Both the position numbers and the translations under genes were made by a program. Shown here one piece after another: positions 1-8,544 of a stretch of DNA of 34,070 nucleotides. This DNA comes from Gammaproteobacteria bacterium (lineage in GTDB: Bacteria; Pseudomonadota; Gammaproteobacteria; SZUA-229). The stretch covers positions 1 to 34,070 of the forward strand of contig JABDQW010000087.1 in assembly GCA_013042055.1 (NCBI GenBank), given 5' to 3'. How positions within the stretch are numbered: the first letter of the stretch is position 1; the number at the start of each line of letters is the position of its first letter. The notes beneath the pieces were generated by a model. The model searched no databases. It saw only the letters and a list, made by a program, of their open reading frames with translations, and was not told the DNA's origin.

Positions 1-171
1 CATAGCCATAGCTACGGTTTGAGTGAAGAGCAAGCTTACGGACACGAAGACTCGCCTGAACCGTGATAGGCATGCTCGAATAACACACTGTACTTTTGAT
101 CATCCCAACTTGTCTCTTAATAGCAAATGCCTTAGCAGTGTTCTACGCCGCCTGGTGAGAAATGCGGGTTA
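1..171 (+). mobile_element. MITE-like element, left end cut by window
   Basis: This is the right-hand part of the dispersed repeat described at 25269-25505, in the same orientation. It carries the internal block GCTACGGTTTGAGTGAAGAG, then the CTTACGGACACGAAGAC and CCTGAACCGTGATAGGC segments, and ends with the terminal repeat CCTGGTGAGAAATGCGGGTTA shortened here to its last 20 bases at 152-171. The left terminus lies outside the window. It sits downstream of the amylosucrase gene, so it could contribute to the 3' end of the operon transcript, but no classic hairpin plus T-run was seen. Confidence 0.8.
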
Positions 172-231
172 GACACGGGGGAAATATCCCATGCGGTGTC
201 ATGCGCATAGCGCACTCTCATCTACCGCTAA

Positions 232-2187
232 TCAACGCGCCTGCAGCCAGTAGAAACGATACGATGGTATCACCAACGCGTTCTTGAACATCGCCGGTTT
301 TTCGCCGCTATAGAGGTCATATAGCTGCGTTTGCTGCACGAAACCCGTCGGGATAATGTCATCGATCTCCATGTGTTGAGGACGTGCATCGAAGTTACCG
401 ACGATAAGCACCCTGTCGCTAACATGATGAGGATCAATGCGGCAGAACGAGAACAGATGTGGATTACCGCTGTCACGCAGTTCACGGTTGTTGAAATCAG
501 CGAAAGCAGGCGTTTCCTTACGCACTGCGATCATTTTTTTCAGCGCCTGGAATATTCGGTTTTCGATCGTGTTGTGCTTGTTTCGCAGTTCGGCCTTTTC
601 CCAGTCAAAGGTCGGACGATGCATCCAACGCGTGTCACCTGACTTGCGTTCATCCTCGACGTATCGGTAATCATTGGTGGTGCCTATCTCATCACCGTAG
701 TAGAGTAGCGGTATACCACCGAATGACATGATCATGCCATGCAACAGGATGATGACTTTGATGGCGTCGTCGATTTCCTTTGGATCGCCCCGCTCTAACG
801 CGACTTCGAGACCTACCAATGAGGCCAGTGATCCGGAAATGCGTGCATCACCGGTCTTGGCGTTATGCCCAAAGGGCATACCACGCGCAAAGGAGTCCGC
901 ATACTGGCCGGTAAAATAATCGATCAGGTAACGCCGGTGGGGTATTGGGTCGTAGCCTGCGAGCCGGATGTCAGTATCGTCGAAACCCAGGCCAATATCA
1001 TCGTGGCAACGAATGTAGTTCAACCAAGTTGCCCGCTCGAGCTTGTCGGGCAGACTTTTTATCCCCTGGTTCAACAGCCGGGCGCTCTTTGTCGCAACCG
1101 CATCCCAGAGCAGCGCCATGAAGGTGGCGTTGTAGGCAACTTCACACTCCTTCGCGTTGATCGCATCCTCACCAAAATATTTAGCAACCTCCACTGGCGC
1201 AACAATGGCTTCTGCGATGAACAGCACGCCGGGCGCTGTCACCTGGCAGCAGTCTTTCATCAATTGCAGTATCAGGTGCGCTTCACGCTCGTTCTGACAG
1301 GTGCTGCCAATTTTTTTCCACAAGAACGCAACCGCATCCAGGCGCACGATATCGGCACCATGGTTGGCCCAGAACAGAATGATGTCCATCATTTCGATGA
1401 ACACCGCCGGATTGTTGTAGTTCAGGTCCCACTGGTAATGCTTGAATACCGTCATTACCCATTTATCCATACCCTCGATCCAGGTGAAATTACCCGGCGC
1501 GGTATCCGGGAAAATCTCTGGCATGGTTTGTTCGAACATATCGGGTATTTCACGATTCGGAAAAACATAATAATAATCTTGATACCTTTCCTCACCCTGC
1601 TTTGCTCTTAGCGCCCACTCGTGTTCATCGGATGTATGATTGAGCACGACATCGAGTGTCAGCAGGATATCCCGTTGTCTTAGCTCCTGAGCCAGATTAT
1701 CCAGGTCTTCCATAGCTCCGACACGTTGATCGATCTCTCGATAATTACTGACCGCATAGCCACCATCGCTGTGTCTACTGGGACAGGCCATGATCGGCAT
1801 GACATGTACCATGTTGACGCCCAGATCCTGAAAATAGGGCACTTTGCCAGTGAGGGTTTTCAGATCGCCAGCAAAACCATCGCTGTACAGTGCCATACCG
1901 GCCCATTGCTGGTTTAGAAACCAGTTATGATCACGTTCACGCTCGATATCTAAATGCTTGAGTGCATCCGGACGCAGGATGTATTGACGCGCCATGGTTT
2001 CGACCAGCCGCTGCGCCTGCTGCCTGAAATCATCACGGTCGCCGTACAGATAGTGGAACAGCGTGTAGATTGAAAAGAAGTTGGCGCCCAGCCGGGTATA
2101 AAAGTGACGTATGTTTTCACTTTTTATATCCGGCTTCAACTCCGTCATTATGTCATTGAGTAATGAGTGCGATACCTGTTCGTACAT
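232..2187 (-). CDS. ams: Amylosucrase (GH13 sucrose glucosyltransferase)
   Basis: Amylosucrase transfers the glucosyl unit of sucrose onto an alpha-1,4-glucan and releases fructose. The 651-residue length fits the family, whose Neisseria polysaccharea member has about 636. Visible GH13 motifs are VVLNHTSDEHEW (180-191), VRLDAVAF with the likely nucleophile D284, FIAEAIV with the acid/base E326, and CHDD with H395-D396. An N-terminal helical domain (about 1-90) precedes the barrel, as in amylosucrases, and no signal peptide is seen, so it is probably cytoplasmic. It is the last gene of the minus-strand operon, 195 bp after fructokinase, which would phosphorylate the released fructose. A sucrose hydrolase of the same subfamily is the main alternative, but the sps-spp-fruK neighbours favour amylosucrase. 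The ATG start at 2187 has no strong Shine-Dalgarno. Confidence 0.9.
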   Translation of the reverse strand: MYEQVSHSLLNDIMTELKPDIKSENIRHFYTRLGANFFSIYTLFHYLYGDRDDFRQQAQRLVETMARQYILRPDALKHLDIERERDHNWFLNQQWAGMALYSDGFAGDLKTLTGKVPYFQDLGVNMVHVMPIMACPSRHSDGGYAVSNYREIDQRVGAMEDLDNLAQELRQRDILLTLDVVLNHTSDEHEWALRAKQGEERYQDYYYVFPNREIPDMFEQTMPEIFPDTAPGNFTWIEGMDKWVMTVFKHYQWDLNYNNPAVFIEMMDIILFWANHGADIVRLDAVAFLWKKIGSTCQNEREAHLILQLMKDCCQVTAPGVLFIAEAIVAPVEVAKYFGEDAINAKECEVAYNATFMALLWDAVATKSARLLNQGIKSLPDKLERATWLNYIRCHDDIGLGFDDTDIRLAGYDPIPHRRYLIDYFTGQYADSFARGMPFGHNAKTGDARISGSLASLVGLEVALERGDPKEIDDAIKVIILLHGMIMSFGGIPLLYYGDEIGTTNDYRYVEDERKSGDTRWMHRPTFDWEKAELRNKHNTIENRIFQALKKMIAVRKETPAFADFNNRELRDSGNPHLFSFCRIDPHHVSDRVLIVGNFDARPQHMEIDDIIPTGFVQQTQLYDLYSGEKPAMFKNALVIPSYRFYWLQAR

Positions 2188-2234
2188 TGCCGTTAATTAA
2201 GCTTGATAAGCGTCGGTCTGGCGCGAAATGCGTA

Positions 2235-2380
2235 ACCGTAGCTACGGTTTGAGTGAAGAGATCGTAGGGTGCGCCGTGCGCACCAAGAATCTTGTGTTTG
2301 GTAGCCCGTTCTGGTGCGCACGGCGCACCCTACGAATTTGCACAGACGAAGACCAGACTGAACCGTGGTAGGCATGCTAA
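2235..2380 (+). mobile_element. Degenerate MITE copy split by nested element
   Basis: The flanks CCGTAGCTACGGTTTGAGTG (from 2236) and ACGAAGACCAGACTGAACCG (from 2346) match consecutive internal segments of the dispersed MITE-like repeat. In this copy the segment between them is replaced by the palindromic element at 2261-2336. The terminal repeats are not recognisable. It fills the gap between fructokinase and amylosucrase. Confidence 0.7.
2262..2335. repeat. 24-bp-arm inverted repeat nested in MITE
   Basis: Two perfect 24-bp arms, 2262-2285 (beginning TCGTAGGGTGCGCCG) and 2312-2335 (ending CGGCGCACCCTACGA), enclose a 26-bp spacer. The GTAGGGTGCGC...GCGCACCCTAC palindrome resembles a short repeat dispersed in many proteobacteria; that is from general recall, not a search. 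In RNA it would form a very stable hairpin between the fructokinase and amylosucrase messages, but there is no T-run typical of an intrinsic terminator. Confidence 0.8.
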
Positions 2381-2382
2381 GG

Positions 2383-3276
2383 CTATAGCCCCCAGTCTGT
2401 TATCAATGCCCGGTAGAAATCGCGGTCATGCACAGTTGCCCCCTGTTTTCCCACGATCATTGATGCAAATGCCTGCGCTCGCTGAAGTGTCTGTTCGAGT
2501 GGCCATTCGGAAATTAAACCCGTGATCAGCACTGAGGTAAAAGCATCACCAGCCCCCACTGTGTCAATCACTCTGAGTTTTTGCGCAGGTGACACCGCGG
2601 CAGACCGGCCATCGTCGGTGACTGCAATAGCGCCCTTGTCGCCGAGGGTAACCACCAGACCACTAAGCGCGTGTGAACGCATGAAATCCTCAGCCTGTTC
2701 TTCCACGTCACCATCACCGTTCCCCAGTTGTTTCAACTCATCCTGATTGAGCTTGACCCAATCGGCCTCAGCAACCAGTTGCAGCACATAGCGTCTATCC
2801 CACCACGGATCACGCAGGTTGACATCCATGAACAGCGCACCCATTCGCTGCGCTTTCAACGCCTGAAAGCTTGCTCGCGATACCGGATTGCGCAGAGCCA
2901 GTGTGCCGTGATAGAGCAGGCTTTTTTCAGGCATGCCAGGCAACGAGGCTGCATCGATGTAATCATAGGCACGATGCTCCACGATGCTGTATCTTGGCTC
3001 ATCATTGATGAACGAGATATCGACGCTGCCGGTGGGATGTAATGGATCGCGCTGCAATCCTGTCAACGACATGGTCCAGTCTATCATTGCGGATTCGACT
3101 TGTTCACCGAGTTCATCGTTACCGATACGTGAGATCACCAGCGGCGACATGCCAAATGCCTGCAGATGCCAGGCGACGTTGAAGGGCGCGCCACCCAATA
3201 CCGAGTTACCGTCGGGAAAACAGTCGAACAACACTTCACCGAAGATCAGTGGGGTCGCATGCGCGCTGTCAGTCAT
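2383..3276 (-). CDS. fruK: Fructokinase, PfkB/ribokinase family
   Basis: It phosphorylates fructose to fructose 6-phosphate using ATP. The 297-residue protein has the PfkB substrate-side signature GGAPFNVAWHL (28-38) and the C-terminal ATP/anion-hole motif DTVGAGD (238-244), with D244 the expected catalytic base. Its ATG overlaps the end of the sucrose-phosphatase gene by 8 bp, so the two are probably translationally coupled. Position between sucrose-phosphatase and amylosucrase argues for fructose as substrate, since amylosucrase releases fructose and the kinase returns it to the hexose-phosphate pool, where the operon's phosphoglucose isomerase acts. Another PfkB sugar kinase specificity cannot be excluded from sequence alone. 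Confidence 0.88.
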   Translation of the reverse strand: MTDSAHATPLIFGEVLFDCFPDGNSVLGGAPFNVAWHLQAFGMSPLVISRIGNDELGEQVESAMIDWTMSLTGLQRDPLHPTGSVDISFINDEPRYSIVEHRAYDYIDAASLPGMPEKSLLYHGTLALRNPVSRASFQALKAQRMGALFMDVNLRDPWWDRRYVLQLVAEADWVKLNQDELKQLGNGDGDVEEQAEDFMRSHALSGLVVTLGDKGAIAVTDDGRSAAVSPAQKLRVIDTVGAGDAFTSVLITGLISEWPLEQTLQRAQAFASMIVGKQGATVHDRDFYRALITDWGL

Positions 3277-4120
3277 GCGCCAGTTCCAGTTGCTCCATGA
3301 CTTCAGGGAGATAAAACGCTATACCTTCGAGCACACCCGCCGCATAATAACCATTCATTCCAAGAAAACCACCACGCGCAAAATAAATGGCATCCATCTG
3401 TCCCAGATTCAACGCCTGCTGCTGGGCGCAGTGGCGAACCTCATTGCTGGCATTAGCGACCAGAATTGACTTGATCGGACTGGTCAACACCGCCAGGTCG
3501 TTTCCACTATCACCCGCGAAGACCGTATTCGACAGACCGAAACCGAGCAGGTCCATCAGAAACTCGATCGCATGCCGCTTGCTGGCATTTGCCGGCAAAA
3601 CATCGAGCAAGCCCATATCATCGACCTCGTCCACGCTCCAGATCAAGCTAGCCTTGATCTGATTTTCATAAAGGATATCGTGCATTGCTGACATGATCGC
3701 CTGATGATTGGCATCCAACGGCAGATAATAACTGAGCTTGAATGTGTTTTGTTTGGATGCTTCCTGCAGGCTCAATTGCGGAAGCCCGCTAAAGAGCAAA
3801 CGCATATCATCATGCTTACGATCTAGCCAATCCGCTGCGATCATTCGATCCCAGTCATCCAACTGCTGCCAGTCACTGTTTTTAATTTGAAATATGGTCG
3901 AACCAACATCAGCAATGACATAAGAAGGAAGCGGTAGATGATAGTCGGTGACGGCTTCCTCCACCAGGCGCCGGTCACGTCCGGTCACATAGACAAGCAG
4001 AATATCCGGCGATGCCACCAGCTCGTTGAACTTGTCTCGTGCGCCTGCCGATTCCGGCAAGGGTCCATTTGGCATCAGGGTTCGGTCCAGGTCGGTACAC
4101 AAAAGTAAATGGGTAGACAT
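3269..4120 (-). CDS. spp: Sucrose-phosphatase-like HAD-IIB phosphatase
   Basis: It should hydrolyse sucrose 6-phosphate to sucrose. The 283-residue protein shows complete HAD motifs: DLDRT at 10-14 (nucleophile D10, acid D12), VTGRD with the motif II threonine at about 46, a lysine in FKLSYY (K128), and GDSGND at 203-208 with the Mg2+ ligands. Its start is joined to the synthase stop as TAATG (1-bp overlap), and its own stop overlaps the fructokinase start by 8 bp. The family includes mannosyl-3-phosphoglycerate phosphatase, but direct coupling to sucrose-phosphate synthase makes sucrose 6-phosphate much the most likely substrate. The intact catalytic set contrasts with the altered C-terminal HAD domain of the neighbouring synthase. 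Confidence 0.88.
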   Translation of the reverse strand: MSTHLLLCTDLDRTLMPNGPLPESAGARDKFNELVASPDILLVYVTGRDRRLVEEAVTDYHLPLPSYVIADVGSTIFQIKNSDWQQLDDWDRMIAADWLDRKHDDMRLLFSGLPQLSLQEASKQNTFKLSYYLPLDANHQAIMSAMHDILYENQIKASLIWSVDEVDDMGLLDVLPANASKRHAIEFLMDLLGFGLSNTVFAGDSGNDLAVLTSPIKSILVANASNEVRHCAQQQALNLGQMDAIYFARGGFLGMNGYYAAGVLEGIAFYLPEVMEQLELAHD

Positions 4121-6285
4121 TAAAGGTTAACCTTGCAGTCACGAAAAAAGTCATAATGTTCAATCGCCTGCAGTATCCCTGACGCAAACGGTTTGTCAGC
4201 GTAATAGATGTTCTCGGCGTCCGTTAACTCAGAGAGCTCTTCATGATGGCGGTTGGCGACAACGACGGCTTTGGCATTACCCCTCATCATATCCTCATCC
4301 GCACCTGACCCGCCGGCAGCCAGTATGTGTTCCAGCGGTATGCCCCACATCTCGGCAAACCAGCGCAGCGCGAACCCTTTCGACGCTCTGGCAGGGACAA
4401 TATCGAGATACTGCCCGAATGCCAGCACGACATTGACGGTCTGCTCAAATTGATGTAACCGATGAATGATATCATTCACATCAGGCGCGATGGCAGCATC
4501 GTAATAATAACTGATCTTGTATTTACTCTGTTCCGGTCTAGGTTGCAGCACCAATCCCGGCAGTTCATCAAGCGCGCGCATCACAGCCCGGCGTTTCCAC
4601 ATATGGTCAATATGATTCGACCACGCGGTGTCGTGCGTCAGGCCCGGCATATAGTACATCTCGGTGCCAAGACTGGTAATCAAAACGTCGGGTAAGGGTA
4701 TGTGATACTTCTTCAGAACCTTTAATGCTGAATCCAGCCGGCGGCCAGTAGCAATACCAAATGTGGTGCATCGTCTGTTTTCCTGAATCACGCGAACGAA
4801 CTCCTTCAATGATTCGGGATTGCCGAGCAGGTTCTGATCGAGGTCAGTGAAGAGGGCACGATCGTGGTACAGCATCGGGCGGCGCTTCAGCTCCATTCTG
4901 GTCAACGGCTCGCTCTTGTCAACCACGGGCTGAATCGTTTTCAGGTATTTTTCGGCATGCGCCTGCCATGAATAGTGCTCACGCACACCCTTGATACCAT
5001 TGTGTACGAGCCGCTTCCAGTTATCCCGGTCTTCAAGCACTTTCAGTAAGGTGGTTGCCATCGCTGCCTTGTCCAGCGGATCGATCAAATAACCGTTATG
5101 GCAGTTGTTGATGATATCGATCGGGCCACCGTCTTCAGTCGCTACGATGGGCAATCCCGATGCCGCCGCTTCGATCAGCGTCAGTCCGAATGGTTCCGTT
5201 AATGCAGGATTGACAAAGACGCCTCCTGATGCTGCCGCCAATCGATAGATCACTGGCACTTCGTCGGGGCGATGATGTTTCGGATAGGCTACCTTGCCGT
5301 AGAGATCATACGAATCAATGCTGATAAAGATTTCGGCAAGCACTTCCTGCGCACCCGTCTCCATATCACTGATGTCATCGCGGTTGCCGGCAATGATGAC
5401 CAGGTTTGCGAGCTGTTTGAGCTCTTCGGACTCGCCATAGGCCTCGACCAGAGTATTGATGTTTTTTCTTTGATCAGGCCGCGATAAGGCCAGGATAATC
5501 GGCTTATCCGGTTCCTGCAAAAAACGCGAGATATCCTTGAAAATCGCACTGTTGTGCTGATCCCCGTCTGGGGGGAAAAACAGGTCGAGATCCGTTCCCG
5601 GTGGTACGACTCGCATATTTTCCGGCTGGTAATAGTCATACAGCCCGTACTGATCGAAGATTTCCTGGTTGGTACTGGTAATAACGCGTTCTGCCACGCC
5701 GAGGGTTTCCTCTTCGGCATTGATGCGCCGCGAAATGTTGTATCGCTGTTCTATGGTATCGCGTTTCATACCGCTGGCGAGGAGGCGTTTGCGTTTAATT
5801 CGCCCCAGCGAGTGGCCGGTGTGGATCAGAGGGATATTGAGTTGGTGTGATAAACGGGTACCGACGTAGCCAGCATCGGCGTAATGGCTGTGGATGATAT
5901 CAGGTAAGCGCGTCTGGCTGTTGAGGTAGTCGAGCGCGTTGTCCGCAAAGCTATCGAGCGAATCCCACAAAGCCTCTTTGGGTAAATAACCCGGCTCGCC
6001 ACAGTCGATACGAACGATTCGGGTCTTGTCCGATAATTGTTCGATAACCTCGGCATAATCCTCACTGACATTGGCATCGACAACACGTCGAGTCAGCAAG
6101 TCCGCTTGCATCACTTCCGAACGCGCGCCCAGGGCACCCAGCAGTTCGACGACATATTTGATCTGACCACCGGTATCGGCATCTCGACCGAGCTCCAGGT
6201 CCTGTCCCCGAAGCAGACCATGAATACTGAGCAGAAGAATGTATAGACTGCCATCGTTGCTGTTGCTGTTGGTGTTGGTGTTCAA
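4120..6285 (-). CDS. sps: Sucrose-phosphate synthase, GT4 plus HAD domain
   Basis: It joins a nucleotide-activated glucose to fructose 6-phosphate, giving sucrose 6-phosphate. Residues 12-455 form the GT-B glycosyltransferase, with GRDADTGGQIKYVVELL near 33-49, HSHYADAGYVG at 132-142, SRPDQRKN at 268-275 and the retaining-GT4 pair E364/E372 in EPFGLTLIE. Residues 476-721 form a sucrose-phosphatase-like HAD domain. That domain keeps DLDQN (481-485) and ATGRR (512-516), but its last motif reads GGSGADED (658-665), where the separate phosphatase has GDSGND, so a metal-binding Asp appears lost. The start is TTG at 6285, overlapping the pgl stop as TTGA, with GAGG 7 nt upstream. The N-terminus NTNTNSNSN comes from an AAC/AGC repeat. 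Two-domain synthases of this kind occur in plants, cyanobacteria and some proteobacteria. Confidence 0.92.
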   Translation of the reverse strand: MNTNTNSNSNDGSLYILLLSIHGLLRGQDLELGRDADTGGQIKYVVELLGALGARSEVMQADLLTRRVVDANVSEDYAEVIEQLSDKTRIVRIDCGEPGYLPKEALWDSLDSFADNALDYLNSQTRLPDIIHSHYADAGYVGTRLSHQLNIPLIHTGHSLGRIKRKRLLASGMKRDTIEQRYNISRRINAEEETLGVAERVITSTNQEIFDQYGLYDYYQPENMRVVPPGTDLDLFFPPDGDQHNSAIFKDISRFLQEPDKPIILALSRPDQRKNINTLVEAYGESEELKQLANLVIIAGNRDDISDMETGAQEVLAEIFISIDSYDLYGKVAYPKHHRPDEVPVIYRLAAASGGVFVNPALTEPFGLTLIEAAASGLPIVATEDGGPIDIINNCHNGYLIDPLDKAAMATTLLKVLEDRDNWKRLVHNGIKGVREHYSWQAHAEKYLKTIQPVVDKSEPLTRMELKRRPMLYHDRALFTDLDQNLLGNPESLKEFVRVIQENRRCTTFGIATGRRLDSALKVLKKYHIPLPDVLITSLGTEMYYMPGLTHDTAWSNHIDHMWKRRAVMRALDELPGLVLQPRPEQSKYKISYYYDAAIAPDVNDIIHRLHQFEQTVNVVLAFGQYLDIVPARASKGFALRWFAEMWGIPLEHILAAGGSGADEDMMRGNAKAVVVANRHHEELSELTDAENIYYADKPFASGILQAIEHYDFFRDCKVNL

Positions 6286-6968
6286 TTTGAATCCTCAGTC
6301 TGACCCAAAGCCGCTGCCTGATCAATAAACCAATGCGCTTCACCAATCAGACTGATGGGTAACGTGTCGCCCTGCTCGACCCGCGTCAATGCGTCATGTT
6401 TGTTTGCGCCCGTCACCAATACTATACGCTGGCCAGCCTTTTGTAAGCTTACCATACCCAAGGAAACCCGCTCCTTTGGTGGTTTGGGCGCATCATAGAC
6501 GGGAACGGCAGCACGCTCATCTGTCACCGCGGCGTTGCCAGGAAACAGACTGGCCGTGTGTCCGTCCTCTCCCATACCAAGCAGTACAATGTCCAGGTAG
6601 CCGAGCTCATTGATCAGTCCTGTATAGCGTTGCGCTGCCAGCTCGGGCCCCAGTTCTGCCGGAATCGGGTGGAAGTTATCGGCTGGCGCATCGATTCTGG
6701 ACCAGAGCTTTTGTACGATCATCGTGTCATTGCGCTCCTCATGTGCAACCGGGAAACAGCGTTCATCACCCAGATAGACGTGTATGTTGTGCCATGGCAG
6801 CGGTTGGCTAGAAACAAGCTCAAGGCAGCGCCCCGGGGTGGTACCTCCAGGTAAAGCGATATGACAACGTCCCTTCTGGCCAATACAAGTGATAATTTGA
6901 TCTGTCAGGTAAGCTGCTGCTGCGCGAGCCAGTGCTTCCGTATCCGCGTAAATCGCTGCTTGCCGCAT
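6282..6968 (-). CDS. pgl: 6-phosphogluconolactonase
   Basis: It hydrolyses 6-phosphogluconolactone to 6-phosphogluconate, the second step of the oxidative pentose-phosphate or Entner-Doudoroff branch. Seen in the sequence are the sugar-phosphate-isomerase-like motif PGGTTPG (about residues 40-46) and the lactonase signature GMGEDGHTASLFPG (about 131-144); the 228-residue length is normal for the DevB/Pgl family. Two starts are possible. A TTG at 6974 would overlap the zwf stop as TTGA, and the ATG at 6968, chosen here, leaves a 2-bp gap (TGATCATG). The two differ by two residues. The 3' end overlaps sps by 4 bp. Coupling to zwf supports the assignment. Confidence 0.92.
   Translation of the reverse strand: MRQAAIYADTEALARAAAAYLTDQIITCIGQKGRCHIALPGGTTPGRCLELVSSQPLPWHNIHVYLGDERCFPVAHEERNDTMIVQKLWSRIDAPADNFHPIPAELGPELAAQRYTGLINELGYLDIVLLGMGEDGHTASLFPGNAAVTDERAAVPVYDAPKPPKERVSLGMVSLQKAGQRIVLVTGANKHDALTRVEQGDTLPISLIGEAHWFIDQAAALGQTEDSN
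6293..6296 (-). promoter_or_regulatory. Ribosome binding site supporting sps TTG start
   Basis: GAGG on the minus strand, inside the last codons of pgl, is 7 nt before the TTG at 6285-6283. No good in-frame ATG follows before the conserved synthase core, so this site decides the start. Confidence 0.6.
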
Positions 6969-6970
6969 GA

Positions 6971-8458
6971 TCAAATGGGTTTATGCCAGCCACAGGCGCA
7001 GTCGCTGGCGAGTCCATCCATCGCAGGGATATTCCAGGTGCCCGCGCGGTAACGTTCAATTGAAACGCGGTCTTTCCAGGCCTCCAGAATAGGTTCGACG
7101 ATCTCCCATGACTCCTCGACCTCGTCCGAGCGAGAGAACAGCGTACCGTCACCGGTTAGCACATCGTGCATCAACACCTCGTAGGCATCGGCCACGGCGG
7201 TTGCATCATCCGCATAGGGTGCGCGCATGACCATTTCTTCGTTATCTGTCGTCAAACCAGTTTTTTTCGCATTGAGCCGCAGTACCACCCGCCCATCCGG
7301 CTGCAAGCGAAATATCAAGGCGTTTGGTGCCGGTATCGAAGCGTGACTGTCGAATAGGTTGAAAGGGGGTTTACGGAAACGGATCACCACTTCGGACGCA
7401 CGTTTTTCTAGACGTTTGCCGGACCAGAGTACGAACGGCACGCCTTGCCAGCGCCAATTATCGATATAAAAGCGCACAGCAGCGAACGTTTCGGTAACCG
7501 AATCCGGTGACACGCCCTCTTCGGCAACATAAGCAGGTGCATTTTCTCCATTGATGCTACCCGAAGCGTATTGCGCGGCAATCGTCTGCTGTTTGACAAG
7601 CTCAGGATCAAAACGGCGTACTGCCCGCAGTACTTTCATTTTTTCATCGCGTACTGCATCTGCTGTAAATTCTACCGGAGGCTCCATCGCTACCAAGGTC
7701 ATCACCTGCATCAAGTGACTCTGTATCATGTCCCTGAGCGCGCCGGAATGCTCATAGTATTTAGCACGGTATTCGATTCCCAGCGTTTCAGATACCGATA
7801 TCTGGATATGATCGATATAGTTTCGGTTCCACAAGGGTTCCATTATGCTGTTGGCAAAGCGGTAAACCAGCAGATTCTGCACGCTTTCCTTGCCAAGGTA
7901 GTGATCGATCCGATAGATCTGCCTCTCGTGAAATACCGACTGCAATTCGTTATTGAGCTCGCGCGCAGACTGCAAATTCATACCGAAGGGTTTCTCGATG
8001 ACCAGTCTGCGATAACCTTGTTCTTCTTCCACCAGACCGACATGCTCCAGACCATTGGCGACTCGACCGTACCACTCGGGGGGAATCGCACAGTAGAACA
8101 TGGCGTTTTTCCTACCCTCCAGCGTTTCCAGCGCATCAGCGAGCCGTGCGTAGGTGTCGTCGTCCGCCAGATCGCCAGGTACCATCTTGAGCATGGAAGA
8201 GAATCGGGCCCAGCGGTCGTCATCCATGCCGAGTTGTGGTGAAAATTTACTGAGGCCTTCACGAATCAGATCAAACCAAACCTGCTCCGTGCGGTTATTG
8301 ACGACACCGATGATGCGGCTCTCGTTATGTAGCAAACCGTATTCGAGCATACGGATCAAGGCAGGCATCAACTTGCGTTTGGTCAAATCACCCGCCGCTC
8401 CAAAAATAACGATATTGGTAGGATCTGCGGTTTCTTCATTGTGCTCAGCAGTCACCAT
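6971..8458 (-). CDS. zwf: Glucose-6-phosphate 1-dehydrogenase
   Basis: It oxidises glucose 6-phosphate to 6-phosphogluconolactone and yields reduced NAD(P). The 495-residue protein carries the nucleotide-binding GAAGDLTKRK (20-29), EKPFG (155-159) and the substrate/catalytic signature RIDHYLGKE (183-191) with the catalytic His at 186. It opens the second half of the operon. The glgP gene ends 187 bp upstream, the gap contains a short MITE-like element, and the gene has its own strong Shine-Dalgarno (AAGGAG 8 nt before the ATG), unlike the tightly coupled genes around it. This suggests independent translation initiation and perhaps a separate promoter or a processed 5' end, although no convincing promoter was recognised. 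The gene runs directly into pgl. Confidence 0.95.
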   Translation of the reverse strand: MVTAEHNEETADPTNIVIFGAAGDLTKRKLMPALIRMLEYGLLHNESRIIGVVNNRTEQVWFDLIREGLSKFSPQLGMDDDRWARFSSMLKMVPGDLADDDTYARLADALETLEGRKNAMFYCAIPPEWYGRVANGLEHVGLVEEEQGYRRLVIEKPFGMNLQSARELNNELQSVFHERQIYRIDHYLGKESVQNLLVYRFANSIMEPLWNRNYIDHIQISVSETLGIEYRAKYYEHSGALRDMIQSHLMQVMTLVAMEPPVEFTADAVRDEKMKVLRAVRRFDPELVKQQTIAAQYASGSINGENAPAYVAEEGVSPDSVTETFAAVRFYIDNWRWQGVPFVLWSGKRLEKRASEVVIRFRKPPFNLFDSHASIPAPNALIFRLQPDGRVVLRLNAKKTGLTTDNEEMVMRAPYADDATAVADAYEVLMHDVLTGDGTLFSRSDEVEESWEIVEPILEAWKDRVSIERYRAGTWNIPAMDGLASDCACGWHKPI

Positions 8459-8466
8459 CTATCAAA

Positions 8467-8472
8467 CTCCTT
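8467..8472 (-). promoter_or_regulatory. Strong zwf ribosome binding site
   Basis: AAGGAG on the minus strand, 8 nt before the zwf ATG at 8458. It is the best Shine-Dalgarno in the minus-strand operon and marks zwf as a fresh initiation point after the repeat-containing gap. Confidence 0.7.
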
Positions 8473-8544
8473 TCAGGTATCGGTTACACCGACCGGTTTA
8501 ATTGGCTGCCCGCCAAATCAGCGCGCTTCAAAAAAGTAGTGGGC

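Noticed and set aside
865-1611. Long plus-strand frame (248 codons) opposite the amylosucrase gene
   Set aside because: It lies wholly antisense to a conserved GH13 gene and its translation has no domain character; it is a shadow of codon bias.
7571-8242. Plus-strand frame of 223 codons opposite zwf
   Set aside because: Antisense to the well-conserved dehydrogenase gene; His/Gln/Arg-rich translation without motifs.
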